The notes: a model not told the origin generated them from the sequence alone. DNA of 64,000 nucleotides from Skeletonema tropicum (GCA_037178625.1 CM074134.1:682001-746000), one strand, 5' to 3'. Positions 45,853 to 56,062 are shown, numbered from the stretch's first letter. Numbers and translations: made by a program.

Positions 45853-46500
45853 ATGCATCGGGAGCAGGAGCCTACTCACAAAAGACAAAACACTTGTCCT
45901 GTGATGGTACTTGATGCCGATATATATCCGCGAGAGAAGACACCGCACGGATGCAGTGAAGAATTGTTGAAGACACTTGACACGGAGTCCTTGACGTCTT
46001 CTGAAGATGATTATAGCTTGTCTTGGAGGATGTCTGATTGTTCATTAGAGAACAGCAAGTGTAGTTGTAGTCCTTCGTATGATGATGTATACGTTTCACT
46101 GTCATCTACATTTGTTGCTCCTATCAATCTTGATGTGTTCTTGCAAGTCTTGTTACATGAGAAGCTTCCAAACAAGTTCAACAATCGCAATCTCAAATTA
46201 TGTCGAGAGGTCGCAATGTCATCAAGCTCCTTCTGTATCGCTGTATTGTATACTGTAGCCGGGGTGCTTTTTACCATCGGAGCAATTGATGCTGGGTTTA
46301 CCCATGATTCTGTTCAAAATATGTTCTTGTCAGGGTCTTGTCTCTATTTTTGTGGAGGTAGTATTGGTCTTTCCAAGCAATGGAAGGCTGAAGGTCGAGT
46401 TAGAACTCTCTTCAGTCAGTGTTCTCAGCGTTGCAGCATACACCTTTCAATTTCAAGAAATAACGACTCAGTCGACATTAGTTTAACCATTTGGAGATGA
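45853..46500 (+). CDS. Small membrane protein, possible tandem paralogue of the EF-hand gene
   Basis: 215 codons from MHREQEPTHKRQNT. The first 90 residues are Ser- and acid-rich. Two hydrophobic segments follow (FCIAVLYTVAGVLFTIGAIDAGF and NMFLSGSCLYFCGGSIGL), then a basic tail. The second segment resembles NLFWLSGSLVYVLATHK in the gene just upstream. The same frame is open upstream back to 45679 apart from the TAA at 45847, so this could be the 3' part of one larger gene interrupted by that stop. Function unknown. Confidence 0.45.
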   Translation: MHREQEPTHKRQNTCPVMVLDADIYPREKTPHGCSEELLKTLDTESLTSSEDDYSLSWRMSDCSLENSKCSCSPSYDDVYVSLSSTFVAPINLDVFLQVLLHEKLPNKFNNRNLKLCREVAMSSSSFCIAVLYTVAGVLFTIGAIDAGFTHDSVQNMFLSGSCLYFCGGSIGLSKQWKAEGRVRTLFSQCSQRCSIHLSISRNNDSVDISLTIWR

Positions 46501-47003
46501 TCAAAATTACCTTATTAAATTCACTGGAGATGAAATTGAAGACGCTTTTACTTCAGCTCATTGCTCAGTGCTCAGAGCTATCAAGATGCTCCCTCCTAGC
46601 AGCCCGACCTTCTTACCTATCTGGCTGTATCCTCTACATACTAGTACTTATCTATCATTGTCCTGATCCTGTCCAGTACGATAGATATCTGTCCGTAACC
46701 ACTACTACTTACTTCTTCTTGAGTAAAACGGCGGCGCCACGCAATTGCATGCAAAACAAACGAACGCTTCGTTGCCATTCAGATTGACATCGCTACAGAG
46801 AGACAAAGCCGCCGCCTCGACAAACTAGGACACCAACTATGGAGACAGAAAAGGCAAGAGGGGTGGAGGTTGACTTATTGCAATTGTCTCCCTTCTGAAG
46901 TTGTTGAATTGCGAAATCCGCTGTGGCGTGAAATAATTATTTCGGCCTCCCGCCGTTCATAAATATTCAGTTTGACCGCAGAGCGAATTATTACAATCCT
47001 ATC
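46501..47003. other. Intergenic spacer, no gene recognised
   Basis: 503 bases holding the promoter of the SMG7-like gene. No repeat, RNA gene or protein motif was recognised. Confidence 0.4.
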
Positions 47004-49787
47004 ATGGCACGGCACACTCATTCTCAGGGTAGCAAGCGCTCCGCTCATAGCAGCCTAACACAAGAAACAGATAATACTGAAGCAATTCTAGCCAAATTCG
47101 CACAGGCGGAAAAGCTTGAGGCACAACTTTCTGCCATCGACGCCGATAAGAAGGCCAAACGGAAATTGCCCGCTGGTACTGATCAAAAAGCCCAGGGACT
47201 GCGGGCCAAACTTTGTCAAGTTTTGATTGAAGTCATTGTGGCTGATCCAGTAATATCGCACTCCAAAGATGCGTCCAAGCGACTGTGGCATAGCTGTTTC
47301 TACAGCCGTGTTAGTGAGTTGCGCAATGAATTGTTGAAAGAAAAAAGTCGGGCGAAGAAGCGTCAGGTCAGTGGAGGGGATGTGGCAGGGTCTGAGAAAA
47401 TTGTTAGCATCGTAAATGAGCGGTTGAAGGGATCCATAAAAGAGGCGCTTAAGTTGTACGAATGGCTCATTGACAAAATGTTGAAGATGCTGCAGCCCAT
47501 GACTCAATCTCAGTCGACAAATGTGTCTGAAAATTCAGAGAATGATGATTATGAACACGCAGTGGTTGCAATACTCTATTGGTCGCACCTATATATGGGC
47601 GATCTCCTTCGCTATGATGAATCCTACAAGCAGGCAGAAGAGATTTATCTCAAATCCTCAAAGCTATACCCTGGCAATGGCAATCCATTCAATCAATTAG
47701 CGGTTGTTGCACAGTCCCAGGACTCATTATCTGCGGTGGCACTATATTACTATGCACGGTCGATGATGGCTACACAAGCTCCTTCGGCTATGAGTGATTC
47801 GAATCTGAAGCGACTGTTTATATCCAACGCCAAGTGGCTTGACGAACATGGTCGGAAAGATGATTCATTCTCCCGAGGAATTTTCGAAGTGAATGGAAAC
47901 GAAGGCAAGAAGGCGGACAAAAAAGCACAACGAGAATGGCAACAAAAACAAAAGACAGCTTTGAATCGAATGGCACTTGCAAAATTTGTCGATTTGCAGG
48001 GGTCCTTCGTGAAGGGGATCTCGTTGGATGGCACAGCGCTACAAGATGTCATTCAAAACATGGATTCTGTGATGGACATCTTCACACAGCTCATCAATGA
48101 CGCTTCGTTTGGTGAGTCATTGCTATGCAAAATAGTTGCGATTCTGTCATTTGGCACTCTAGGTGCTAGCAATGGCGGTAAGTTATGCAAGTCTTCCATG
48201 TTCGAGAAGAAGCTGCGTAAAGACCCCAGTTGGAAGAAAGATGACATTGTTGCAAACAACGCGCTAGCATTTTCGTTTGTTCTAAGGTTTTGTACCGTGC
48301 TGATGAATGATATTGGGGTCCATATTGCAAATAAGGTTGGAAAAATAGGAACAATCCGATCGATGTCTTCGATGCTATTGGGCGTAAATTTCGTGAATGC
48401 CATGTACAAGGATTCAGAGTGGTTTCACGGTCTTCCTTTCTTTCCCGGCAAAGAATTTTCCACAGATACTTCATCTAGCAATGCCTGTCTCATTATCTGT
48501 GAGCTCTGCAAACAGAGTCATGACGATTTTTGGAGGTCAGTTGCTAAATTGGCGAATCAACTCGATTCTTTATCAAAGCCTTCGTCTGAAGACGATGCTA
48601 GACCTGATTTAATTGAAGTGAAAGATTTTGATGAATTTTGTGGATACGTTCCGTTTGAATCGTTCCTGAAACATGATAATAATCACGCCAGTGGAAAATC
48701 GAAGTATGCGTCTACAGAGGAGGTTATATCAGCGTTGACGCAGAAGAAGTCTACTGCAAATAAAAAGATGGAAAGCGAAGTGCAAACAATGATTCAGTTC
48801 TTCCTTTTGTTCGCTGATGAGAATACAGCTCTTTCTACTGTGTATGGTTACGACCAATCTGAGTTCTTCTTAGCAAGGAGCCCCGAAACGAATGAAAGGG
48901 AACTGTACCAATCTAGCGACAGTGTTGGTCACCAAGATGAAGATGAAATTGCTGCGGCTGAAACAAATTTCGCTCCATCTCCAGAACCATCCGTGGCAGA
49001 TGAAATGGAGATCACAACGCAAGATAATGATGCCGCTATGAAAGAAGTTGTTCCGTTGAAGATGACGTACTCAGAGACTGGTCTTGCGTTGCTGACACCG
49101 GCTGCCTTGTTGGAAAGTAAAGCGAGCGATGTAGCGCCTCCGTTAGGTCTTGACCAGATGCAGGAAGACGAGCAAGTACCGCCTGTTGCTCTTCCTGAAC
49201 CAGAAATGGCCCGAACTGCCCTTGTTCCGGCGAAAGATATTACCTCCGTTGTCCTCGAACAAAATCCACCAGCTCCAAGCCAGCCTACAAAGGAAAAACT
49301 GCCGCCACCTCCAGGGCTGATGCCGCCTCCAGGATTCTCTCAACAGCCACAAATGACTAACGTCAATCATATGCAAAACAGCTTGCTTGGGAATATGAAC
49401 AACTTTGGAATTATCCCACAAACGGCTCCTGTCCAAACTTTGAACCCTTTTGCGCAAGTGCCACCAACGCTCATTAATGAATTCGGTGCATCGTTGAATC
49501 AACCAAGTCATGTTAATGCCAATCAAAGTCTTAACACCAACCAGTATCACCAGACCCTGGGGATGGGTCCAAGTATGAATTCATTATTCAGTAGCCACCA
49601 ATCACTTGATCAGCTTGCGTCATCTGACGCATTTGGTCTCGTACCTCCAAATCAAGCGGAACCCGACGATCAATCTGATTCAATTATGAAATTCTTATTT
49701 GAAAGCAATGATACTTCTTCTGGAAAGATGAGCTCGCAATCAGCCAATGATCTTTCATTCCATACTTTGAACCCTTTTGCAAAATGA
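47004..49787 (+). CDS. SMG7: SMG7/EST1-like protein (nonsense-mediated decay family)
   Basis: 927 residues in a single exon. The first 350 residues have the EST1/SMG5-7 arrangement: a 14-3-3-like helical domain (SKRLWHSCFYSRVSELRNEL near residue 90) followed by helical repeats. The family's diagnostic phrase appears as YKQAEEIYLKSSKLYPGNGNPFNQLAVVAQSQDSLSAVALYYYARSMM near 210-260. A second alpha-helical domain extends to about residue 600. The rest is disordered, with LPPPPGLMPPPGFSQQP and two copies of TLNPFA. No PIN nuclease domain is seen, which points to SMG7 or SMG5 rather than SMG6. Members bind phosphorylated UPF1 in the cytoplasm. The choice of SMG7 within the family is inference. Confidence 0.78.
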   Translation: MARHTHSQGSKRSAHSSLTQETDNTEAILAKFAQAEKLEAQLSAIDADKKAKRKLPAGTDQKAQGLRAKLCQVLIEVIVADPVISHSKDASKRLWHSCFYSRVSELRNELLKEKSRAKKRQVSGGDVAGSEKIVSIVNERLKGSIKEALKLYEWLIDKMLKMLQPMTQSQSTNVSENSENDDYEHAVVAILYWSHLYMGDLLRYDESYKQAEEIYLKSSKLYPGNGNPFNQLAVVAQSQDSLSAVALYYYARSMMATQAPSAMSDSNLKRLFISNAKWLDEHGRKDDSFSRGIFEVNGNEGKKADKKAQREWQQKQKTALNRMALAKFVDLQGSFVKGISLDGTALQDVIQNMDSVMDIFTQLINDASFGESLLCKIVAILSFGTLGASNGGKLCKSSMFEKKLRKDPSWKKDDIVANNALAFSFVLRFCTVLMNDIGVHIANKVGKIGTIRSMSSMLLGVNFVNAMYKDSEWFHGLPFFPGKEFSTDTSSSNACLIICELCKQSHDDFWRSVAKLANQLDSLSKPSSEDDARPDLIEVKDFDEFCGYVPFESFLKHDNNHASGKSKYASTEEVISALTQKKSTANKKMESEVQTMIQFFLLFADENTALSTVYGYDQSEFFLARSPETNERELYQSSDSVGHQDEDEIAAAETNFAPSPEPSVADEMEITTQDNDAAMKEVVPLKMTYSETGLALLTPAALLESKASDVAPPLGLDQMQEDEQVPPVALPEPEMARTALVPAKDITSVVLEQNPPAPSQPTKEKLPPPPGLMPPPGFSQQPQMTNVNHMQNSLLGNMNNFGIIPQTAPVQTLNPFAQVPPTLINEFGASLNQPSHVNANQSLNTNQYHQTLGMGPSMNSLFSSHQSLDQLASSDAFGLVPPNQAEPDDQSDSIMKFLFESNDTSSGKMSSQSANDLSFHTLNPFAK

Positions 49788-50472
49788 GCTTAATGTTGGA
49801 AGAGTGCGTGTGTGATTCTATGATAAAACTTCGAGTTGTTGCTGTTCACAGTAATATTTCGTCGACTGTCATGAACATTACCGTTATTCGATTGCGGCAT
49901 CTTTTGATATGCAGTTGCGGTGGAGAGTTTGCAGCTTTCAGAACCTCTGAAGTAGGATGTCGTTATTGTTTAGTAAGGTTCGTGCGTGGATAGGTGGAAA
50001 GAGAGAAGAAAATCGATTATTCGGATGTAAATTTACGATAAACTTGAAGTTCATCAAGTCACTGATTTATTCACTAACTTTATTTGTGTTGAAAGCCATC
50101 ATGGCGACTTCATTCATAATCGTACACGACCTGTACTTCTGACTTAATGATGAGTCGATCTCAGGCCCAGGAAATTGTGATGGTCATTCTCCAAGAAACC
50201 ACTTTTCGACGCTCTCCGCTTCGAGAAAGAAAATGGGGGCAAGAAAAGGCAAGTACCTACATAATGCCGATGGCGGCCACATTCACTCATGTGAAGCAGA
50301 CAACATGGGAGAACGGCCTCCTATGAATAGCTCCTCTTACAACAACTGATTGGTCGGCTCATCGCAGGAGACAAAGTCAACCATTTATGGCTCAATTAGA
50401 AACGGGATACAATCAACGAAGGGAAGACTGCACTGCCGATGCAGTTATAAGTCGAAAACATTATTACCAAAT
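49788..50472. other. Intergenic spacer, no gene recognised
   Basis: 685 bases between two plus-strand genes. The frame of the rhomboid gene is open back to 50350, but no ATG occurs in it before 50473. Nothing else is recognised. Confidence 0.4.
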
Positions 50473-52210
50473 ATGGCGAAAAACAACAATGCCGATACAT
50501 CACCTCTGTTTGTCACCGGCGACGGGTTTCGGGTGTACAATCCCGTAGATGATGACTTCCATGAGTTTCCCAATCCGGAACAAAATTTGTATACATTGGA
50601 AGAAATACAAGGAAGGAGAGATGCCATTCAAGAGCGGAAAATATTTCAGAAGAAGCTTAGGGACGCTGAAAATTTCTGTGACAATATCGACAGGAAAGGA
50701 AGTAATATCCAATTATTTGATGATGATAATCATAATGATAAGAGCACAGCAGAGACCCACAACGGCATGTCGCAGACGCCTTTGGAGAAACTTGATAATT
50801 GCGATAATGATAATGCGTTGGCACAGGCGATTGCTGAGCAAGAACTGCCTCCTGGCGTGAGCGCTGTGGAGCAACAAGAGATGATGATGAGATTGCTTAC
50901 CCAACAACTCAGGAGGGGCGACTGGGCAAACGATGAAACTTTGTCACCAGCATTGGAGCAGCGGCTGAGGGATTTCCAATTTGCACAACGAAAACGTAGA
51001 GAGACGTATGGGAATGAGCGGCCGTACGGGATTCTTGGTCTCTACGATCACTTGGCTGGTATTCGCTTGGATGTGGAGTGGGCAGAAGACGCAGCATGGA
51101 GGAGGGGTCACAAGGAGCCATATTTGAGCTGGGCTGATTTCAATGCAAAGCACAGTAAAGGGTGGAACGAGCCTTGGTTTACTTATTTGTTGATATTAAT
51201 TTGTACAGGCATGTTGGTTGCGAGCTTTGGACTCAACGGCTGGCTTATGGAACCAATCAATATAAACCCAATGATCGGGCCAAGTGCGAACACTCTACTC
51301 AAATTGGGCGCAAAGCAAACAGCGCTAATTGTCAATCAAGGAGAGTGGTATCGACTATTCAGTCCAATGTTCCTTCATGCTGGGGTCATCCATTACTTTC
51401 TGAACATGGTTGCGCTATGGCTCATTGGTAGAGCAGTAGAACAGTGCCATGGATTCATGGCTGCTGTGATTCTTTTCATCATCCCAGCAGTCGGAGGTAC
51501 CATTTTGAGCGCTCTCTTCCTACCCGAGTACATTAGTGTGGGCGCAAGTGGCGGTATTTTTGGCTTGATTGGAGCCTGTATTGCAGATATTTGTATCAAC
51601 TGGAGACTTCTCTTCAGTAAGCATGCCTTTGATTCTGGTGACGGTATTCGTATCAGGCACGTCAGAATCCTCTTATGGCTAGTGTTTGACATCGTGATCA
51701 ATTGCTTAGTCGGACTCACACCATTCGTCGATAACTTTACTCACCTTGGAGGAATGGTGTACGGTTTTCTATGCGGTCTAAGCACCATCGAACGACTTTC
51801 CACCGATTTCTTTGGGATTGCAAAGTCAAAATGCTGAAAGAGTTAGAAATGGAATTGTTAGATTTGGGGGACTCCTCTTGAGCGTGGTTTTGATAATGAT
51901 AACGACAGCCGTGCTTGTTGACGGCGATGGAACTGGAAGTCCTTGCATCAACTGCAGATATATTTCATGCGTACCTTTCCCACCGTGGGCTAATGAAGAC
52001 AACAAGTGGTGGTATTGTGATGACTGTGCTCGGGTAACAGCTGATGCCAAATTAGATTCAAAAGGGTATTACTCGCTAGCAATGTCTTGCCCTGATGGAG
52101 TGATCAAAAATGTTGATCTATCAGACACTGCCGTGACAGATCGGCAGTGGATAAGAAAGCAATTGCCAGATATTTGCAGGAAAAACTGTGACAACCTGTT
52201 CGCTACATGA
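50473..52210 (+). CDS. Rhomboid-family intramembrane protease with Cys-rich C-terminus, one +1 frame break
   Basis: Serine protease of the rhomboid family, embedded in a membrane. The N-terminal 230 residues are charged and cytoplasmic-looking. The catalytic Ser lies in GASGG (Ser 359) and the His in NFTHLGG (His 424). HAGVIHYFLNMVALWLIG and several helices complete the fold, so the dyad is intact. The frame stops at a TGA at 51835-51837 after AKSKC. Skipping its T continues as ERVRNGIVRFGGLLLSVVLIM, a further membrane helix, then a luminal Cys-rich tail with CINCRYISC and KWWYCDDC, to a stop at 52210. With that base left out the protein is 578 residues. If the TGA is real the protein would simply lose its last helix and tail. 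Confidence 0.85.
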
Positions 52211-52475
52211 TGCACCCAGAGTGGCATCAAACATCAGTATATGTCAAACCCTTGTAGCTGATTGGATTTGCTTCATTTGTTGTGGCTCAATGTATCTAAA
52301 GAATATTATAATAGAGTCATAGTTGACCAGAAAGTCTTCATCATCATTGGGATCTAAAAGGTCCAGAGAGGAGTTTCACTATTTACTGTAGTACATCAAG
52401 TAGTATGGTACATTCGTAAGAGTGCTTGGTCGGTCTTGCGCAATCTCCAATCTCAGGCTCCATCCAACCGTTCAT
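52211..52475. other. Spacer after the rhomboid gene
   Basis: Unique sequence with no gene or repeat recognised. It leads into the repeat-rich block that follows. Confidence 0.35.
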
Positions 52476-52683
52476 CTAAATAATGAGAGGAGCTAAGTCG
52501 TTCGTTCTGTCGTTCTGTCGTTCTGTCGGTCGGTCGGTCGTTCTGTCGTTCTGTCGTTCTGTCGTTCTGTCGTTCTGTCCGGGCCCTTTGGCGTGTCCTT
52601 TGGCCTTCACGGGCATTTTCGATCGACTCTTTCTTTGATTGGCTTGACTAATTTTTGCTGATGGCTGATGGAGGTGTCCACAA

Positions 52684-52712
52684 GCTCGCCCGGGGCGTTT
52701 CGAAAAAGCCCG
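52684..52712 (-). repeat. 29-base GC-rich dispersed block, copy 2
   Basis: Exact reverse complement of 28289-28317. Here it extends into CGCTTCGCGG, giving a small hairpin. Confidence 0.8.
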
Positions 52713-52806
52713 CTTCGCGGTTTTTTCTCACGGGGTAAGAGAGGTAAATAAAAGTGTAGGCAACTAGAGTTTTGTACGTCTTTCTCCTCTATTTTGGTGC
52801 TTTAAC

Positions 52807-52847
52807 CCGCGCAGCGGGCTAGCACGAGCGCCAGCGAGGCTAGTCTA
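52807..52847 (+). repeat. Palindromic GC-rich element, copy 1
   Basis: CCCGCGCAGCGGG is a perfect hairpin (5-base stem, GCA loop with overlap) followed by CTAGCACGAGCGCCAGCGAG then GCTAGT, where GCTAG/CTAGT can also pair. A second copy with a few deletions lies at 57523-57562. Confidence 0.75.
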
Positions 52848-52968
52848 AATAATGAGAGGAGCTAAGTCGTTCGGTCGGTCGGTCGGTCGGTCGGTCGGTC
52901 CGGGCCCTTTGGCGTGTCCTTTGGCCTTCACGGGCATTTTCGATCGACTCTTTCTTTGATTGGCTTGA

Positions 52969-54400
52969 TTTGACCCCTTGCCCCCCCCGTTTTTAGAATT
53001 TTCGATTGACTCTTTGATTGGCTTAGATTTGATTGTTCAGGGGGGGACCCCCCCCCTTGCCCCCCCCGTTTTTAGAATTTTCGATTGACTCTTTCTTTGA
53101 TTGGCTTAGATTTGATTGTTCAGGGGGGGACACCCCCCCTTGCCCCCCCGTTTTTAGAATTTTCGATTGACTCTTTCTTTGATTGGCTTAGATTTGATTG
53201 TTCAGGGGGGGACACCCCCCCTTGCCCCCCCGTTTTTAGAATTTTCGATTGACTCTTTCTTTGATTGGCTTAGATTTGNNNNNNNNNNNNNNNNNNNNNN
53301 NNNNNNNNNNNNNNNNNNNNNNNNNNNNNNNNNNNNNNNNNNNNNNNNNNNNNNNNNNNNNNNNNNNNNNNNNNNNNNNNNNNNNNNNNNNNNNNNNNNN
53401 NNNNNNNNNNNNNNNNNNNNNNNNNNNNNNNNNNNNNNNNNNNNNNNNNNNNNNNNNNNNNNNNNNNNNNNNNNNNNNNNNNNNNNNNNNNNNNNNNNNN
53501 NNNNNNNNNNNNNNNNNNNNNNNNNNNNNNNNNNNNNNNNNNNNNNNNNNNNNNNNNNNNNNNNNNNNNNNNNNNNNNNNNNNNNNNNNNNNNNNNNNNN
53601 NNNNNNNNNNNNNNNNNNNNNNNNNNNNNNNNNNNNNNNNNNNNNNNNNNNNNNNNNNNNNNNNNNNNNNNNNNNNNNNNNNNNNNNNNNNNNNNNNNNN
53701 NNNNNNNNNNNNNNNNNNNNNNNNNNNNNNNNNNNNNNNNNNNNNNNNNNNNNNNNNNNNNNNNNNNNNNNNNNNNNNTTTTAGAATTTTCGATTGACTC
53801 TTTCTTGATTGGCTTAGATTTGATTGTTCAGGGGGGACACCCCCCCTTGCCCCCCCGTTTTTAGAATTTTCGATTGACTCTTTCTTTGATTGGCTTAGAT
53901 TTGATTGTTCAGGGGGGACACCCCCCCTTGCCCTCCCCCCCCGTTTTTAGAATTTTCGATTGACTCTTTCTTTGATTGGCTTAGATTTGATTGTTCAGGG
54001 GGGGACACCCCCCCTTGCCCCCCCCGTTTTTTTAGAATTTTCGATTGACTCTTTCTTTGATTGGCTTAGATTTGATTGTTCAGGGGGGGACACCCCCCCT
54101 TGCCCCCCCGTGTTTAGAATTTTCGATTGACTCTTTCTTTGATTGGCTTAGATTTGATTGTTCAGGGGGGGACACCCCCCCTTGCCCCCCCGTTTTTAGA
54201 ATTTTCGATTGACTCTTTCTTTGATTGGCTTAGATTTGATTGTTCAGGGGGGACACCCCCCCTTGCCCCCCCCGTTTTTAGAATTTTCGATTGACTCTTT
54301 CTTTGATTGGCTTAGATTTGATTGTTCAGGGGGGGACACCCCCCCTTGCCCCCCCCGTTTTTAGAATTTTCGATTGACTCTTTCTTTGATTGGCTTAAAT
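52969..54400 (+). repeat. Tandem array of 82-base units with G-run/C-run hairpins
   Basis: The unit is TTGATTGTTCAGGGGGG, ACACCCCCCC, TTGCCCCCCC, GTTTTTAGAATTTTCG, ATTGACTCTTTCTTTGATTG, GCTTAGAT. Copies differ mostly in G- and C-run length. At least 12 copies flank the assembly gap. The AGGGGGG-ACA-CCCCCC part is a strong hairpin. The second half of the unit matches the end of the modules at 52476-52968 (with T for C in CGATCGACTC), which suggests the array grew from that module. Confidence 0.93.
53279..53778. other. Assembly gap, 500 N
   Basis: Exactly 500 undetermined bases inside the 82-base array. A round 500 is a conventional placeholder, so the true array length is unknown. Confidence 0.98.
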
Positions 54401-54440
54401 TTGACGAGATGCATGGAATTTTTAGAATGGAATAGGAAAG

Positions 54441-54760
54441 ATGACACATAAGGACGGGCGAGTATGCAAGGGTATTTGGGAGAACGGAAAGATTGTATAT
54501 GAAGGAGAGTTGAACGAAAATGGGAAGCCACACGGAAGAGGCAAATGGACCTACTCGGATTCGGTGAATGGAAGAGAGGAAAGAAGTGTGGTCAGTTTGA
54601 AAACATTTATATTGTCAGGGTCGAGGTCAGCGAGCAAGTCTACTACGAGAACGATGAAGTCAAATCGGACTTAAACGTGAAGCGTGAAGCACTGGATGCA
54701 GACACCGATAATGAAGATGCCCCACCGAGCAAGCGCCGTAACATTTGCGTTACTAGGTAA
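54441..54760 (+). pseudogene. MORN-repeat protein fragment, frame broken
   Basis: The frame from 54441 encodes VCKGIWENGKIVYEGELNENG then KPHGRGKWTYSD, a MORN repeat of the Y-E-G-E-x-x-x-G-x-x-x-G-x-G type. Near 54560 the match moves to another frame (GEWKRGKKCGQFEN), a shift of +2 or -1. The second part ends NVKREALDADTDNEDAPPSKRRNICVTR at a TAG. It starts about 40 bases after the last 82-base unit. No upstream exon was recognised. It may be a gene remnant or the end of a gene disrupted by the array. Confidence 0.5.
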
Positions 54761-54958
54761 GCACGGTCTCTCGAGCGTGACAATTTACATGTCAGTTTGT
54801 GACGAGACCTGAAGTGTGAGTTTTTCGAGTGATTTTAAATTTTTCGTTCGTCTCCGCCCAAACTCGTGTCGGCTCTACGGAATGATACTGGACAGAGTGG
54901 GCACTTACACTTGATACGAATGAAATAAAACAGTAAATTTATATAATTATCAATCTAT

Positions 54959-56062
54959 TCATCGTACAGTTCCATCGACTGCGTCAGTTTCTTCACTTTT
55001 GATCTTGTGACGTTCGTTTTGGTGGATTTTCAGTGCACGTTCTCCGATAAATCGCTGTCTACATCCACAACAAACATGAATTCGTGTATCCATCTTCATG
55101 TAAGCACTGCGCAATGCCTCATCTTCGTGTTCAAAGTCATCCTGAACTCGAAGTGACGGGCATTCATTCATCTGTAATTCCCAATCAAGCAATACCTCCT
55201 CCTCCTGCTGCTCTTCATTTTCTTCTTCCTGAGGAGCTTCTTCTACAGCGGTCGGCTGCTGTGTCCTAACGACTTTGGCACGCTTCGATTTTGTAGCCTT
55301 CAACATGGCTTTAATACCTTCCCATATCCACGAGGCGCTTTCAAATTGTAAAGCTTTCATTATCAATTCGTTTCGACGTTTCCCTCTCACTTGGCAGTGC
55401 CTCCTCGACATCTTATTCCTTCTTGGGTGAAAACTCTCAATACTCTCCTCCGCCACATCACCAATACAGCGCCATAACTTGAGTGTGTTCACCAATACAT
55501 CCGATAGCAGAGTGAACCATTTTAATTTGGTCGGTTCATCACTGCCGTCATCATCTCCCTTCTGTCTCCTCGGATTTGGTGTCTGACCAGCAGATCTTGG
55601 GCGGAAGCTAACTTTTTTCGCAGTCGATACCAGCGCTGTTTTCTGTCTCTGTTTGCCTCGGGTTTTGTTGTAGCCATCCTCTCTCTTTCTTTCTTTGAGG
55701 AACTTTTGAAGACGCTTCTTACTCCCTTCCCATAATTCAGTTTCATCATCAATGCCAAATGTCTCGGTCGGCGTGAGTCCCTGGACGTGGAAAAGTTGTT
55801 CTGTATCATTTGACAGTGAGCAAGCAATGTGGGTTGCTTTACCATCACTTCCAATATTGAGGTGTATGAAACGATCCATGCCATTTTCACACTCCCCGTA
55901 TACATCCTCGTATGGAATACAAATCTGCCCCGTTTTCGTCTCAAAAGCAGATTCCATCATGAATACGTCTACTTCTTTCATGCTGTTATTGCTTTCGTCG
56001 TATCCACACACCATGTTGAGAGGATCTTTCAAGGCTTCAAATTTGTGCCACGTTTCCATCAC
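54959..56062 (-). CDS. Protein with one C-terminal C2H2 zinc finger
   Basis: 367 codons in one exon. The C-terminus has CCGCRQRFIGERALKIHQNERH, a C-x2-C-x12-H-x4-H finger at about residues 331-352. The N-terminal 110 residues look folded (LNMVCGYDESNNSMKEVDVF, GMDRFIHLNIGSDGKATHIAC). The middle is very basic (SRRHCQVRGKRRNELI) and is followed by a Glu-rich stretch. This suggests a nuclear, nucleic-acid-binding protein. A single finger gives no target information. I do not recognise the N-terminal domain. Confidence 0.7.
   Translation of the reverse strand: MMETWHKFEALKDPLNMVCGYDESNNSMKEVDVFMMESAFETKTGQICIPYEDVYGECENGMDRFIHLNIGSDGKATHIACSLSNDTEQLFHVQGLTPTETFGIDDETELWEGSKKRLQKFLKERKREDGYNKTRGKQRQKTALVSTAKKVSFRPRSAGQTPNPRRQKGDDDGSDEPTKLKWFTLLSDVLVNTLKLWRCIGDVAEESIESFHPRRNKMSRRHCQVRGKRRNELIMKALQFESASWIWEGIKAMLKATKSKRAKVVRTQQPTAVEEAPQEEENEEQQEEEVLLDWELQMNECPSLRVQDDFEHEDEALRSAYMKMDTRIHVCCGCRQRFIGERALKIHQNERHKIKSEETDAVDGTVR

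Larger units (their letters stand above)
52476..52968 (+). repeat. Duplicated module with GTCGTTCT/GTCG microsatellites
   Basis: Two copies of a module (52476-52655 and 52844-52968) each start CTAAATAATGAGAGGAGC then TAAGTCGTTC, pass through a microsatellite and end with CCGGGCCCTTTGGCGTG ... ATTTTCGATCGACTC. In copy 1 the microsatellite is mostly the 8-mer GTCGTTCT, in copy 2 the 4-mer GTCG. Between them lie the GC-rich block at 52684-52712 and the palindromic element at 52807-52847. Confidence 0.85.

Noticed and set aside
53167..53797. Open frames running through the N gap
   Set aside because: They consist mainly of undetermined bases and tandem-repeat sequence.
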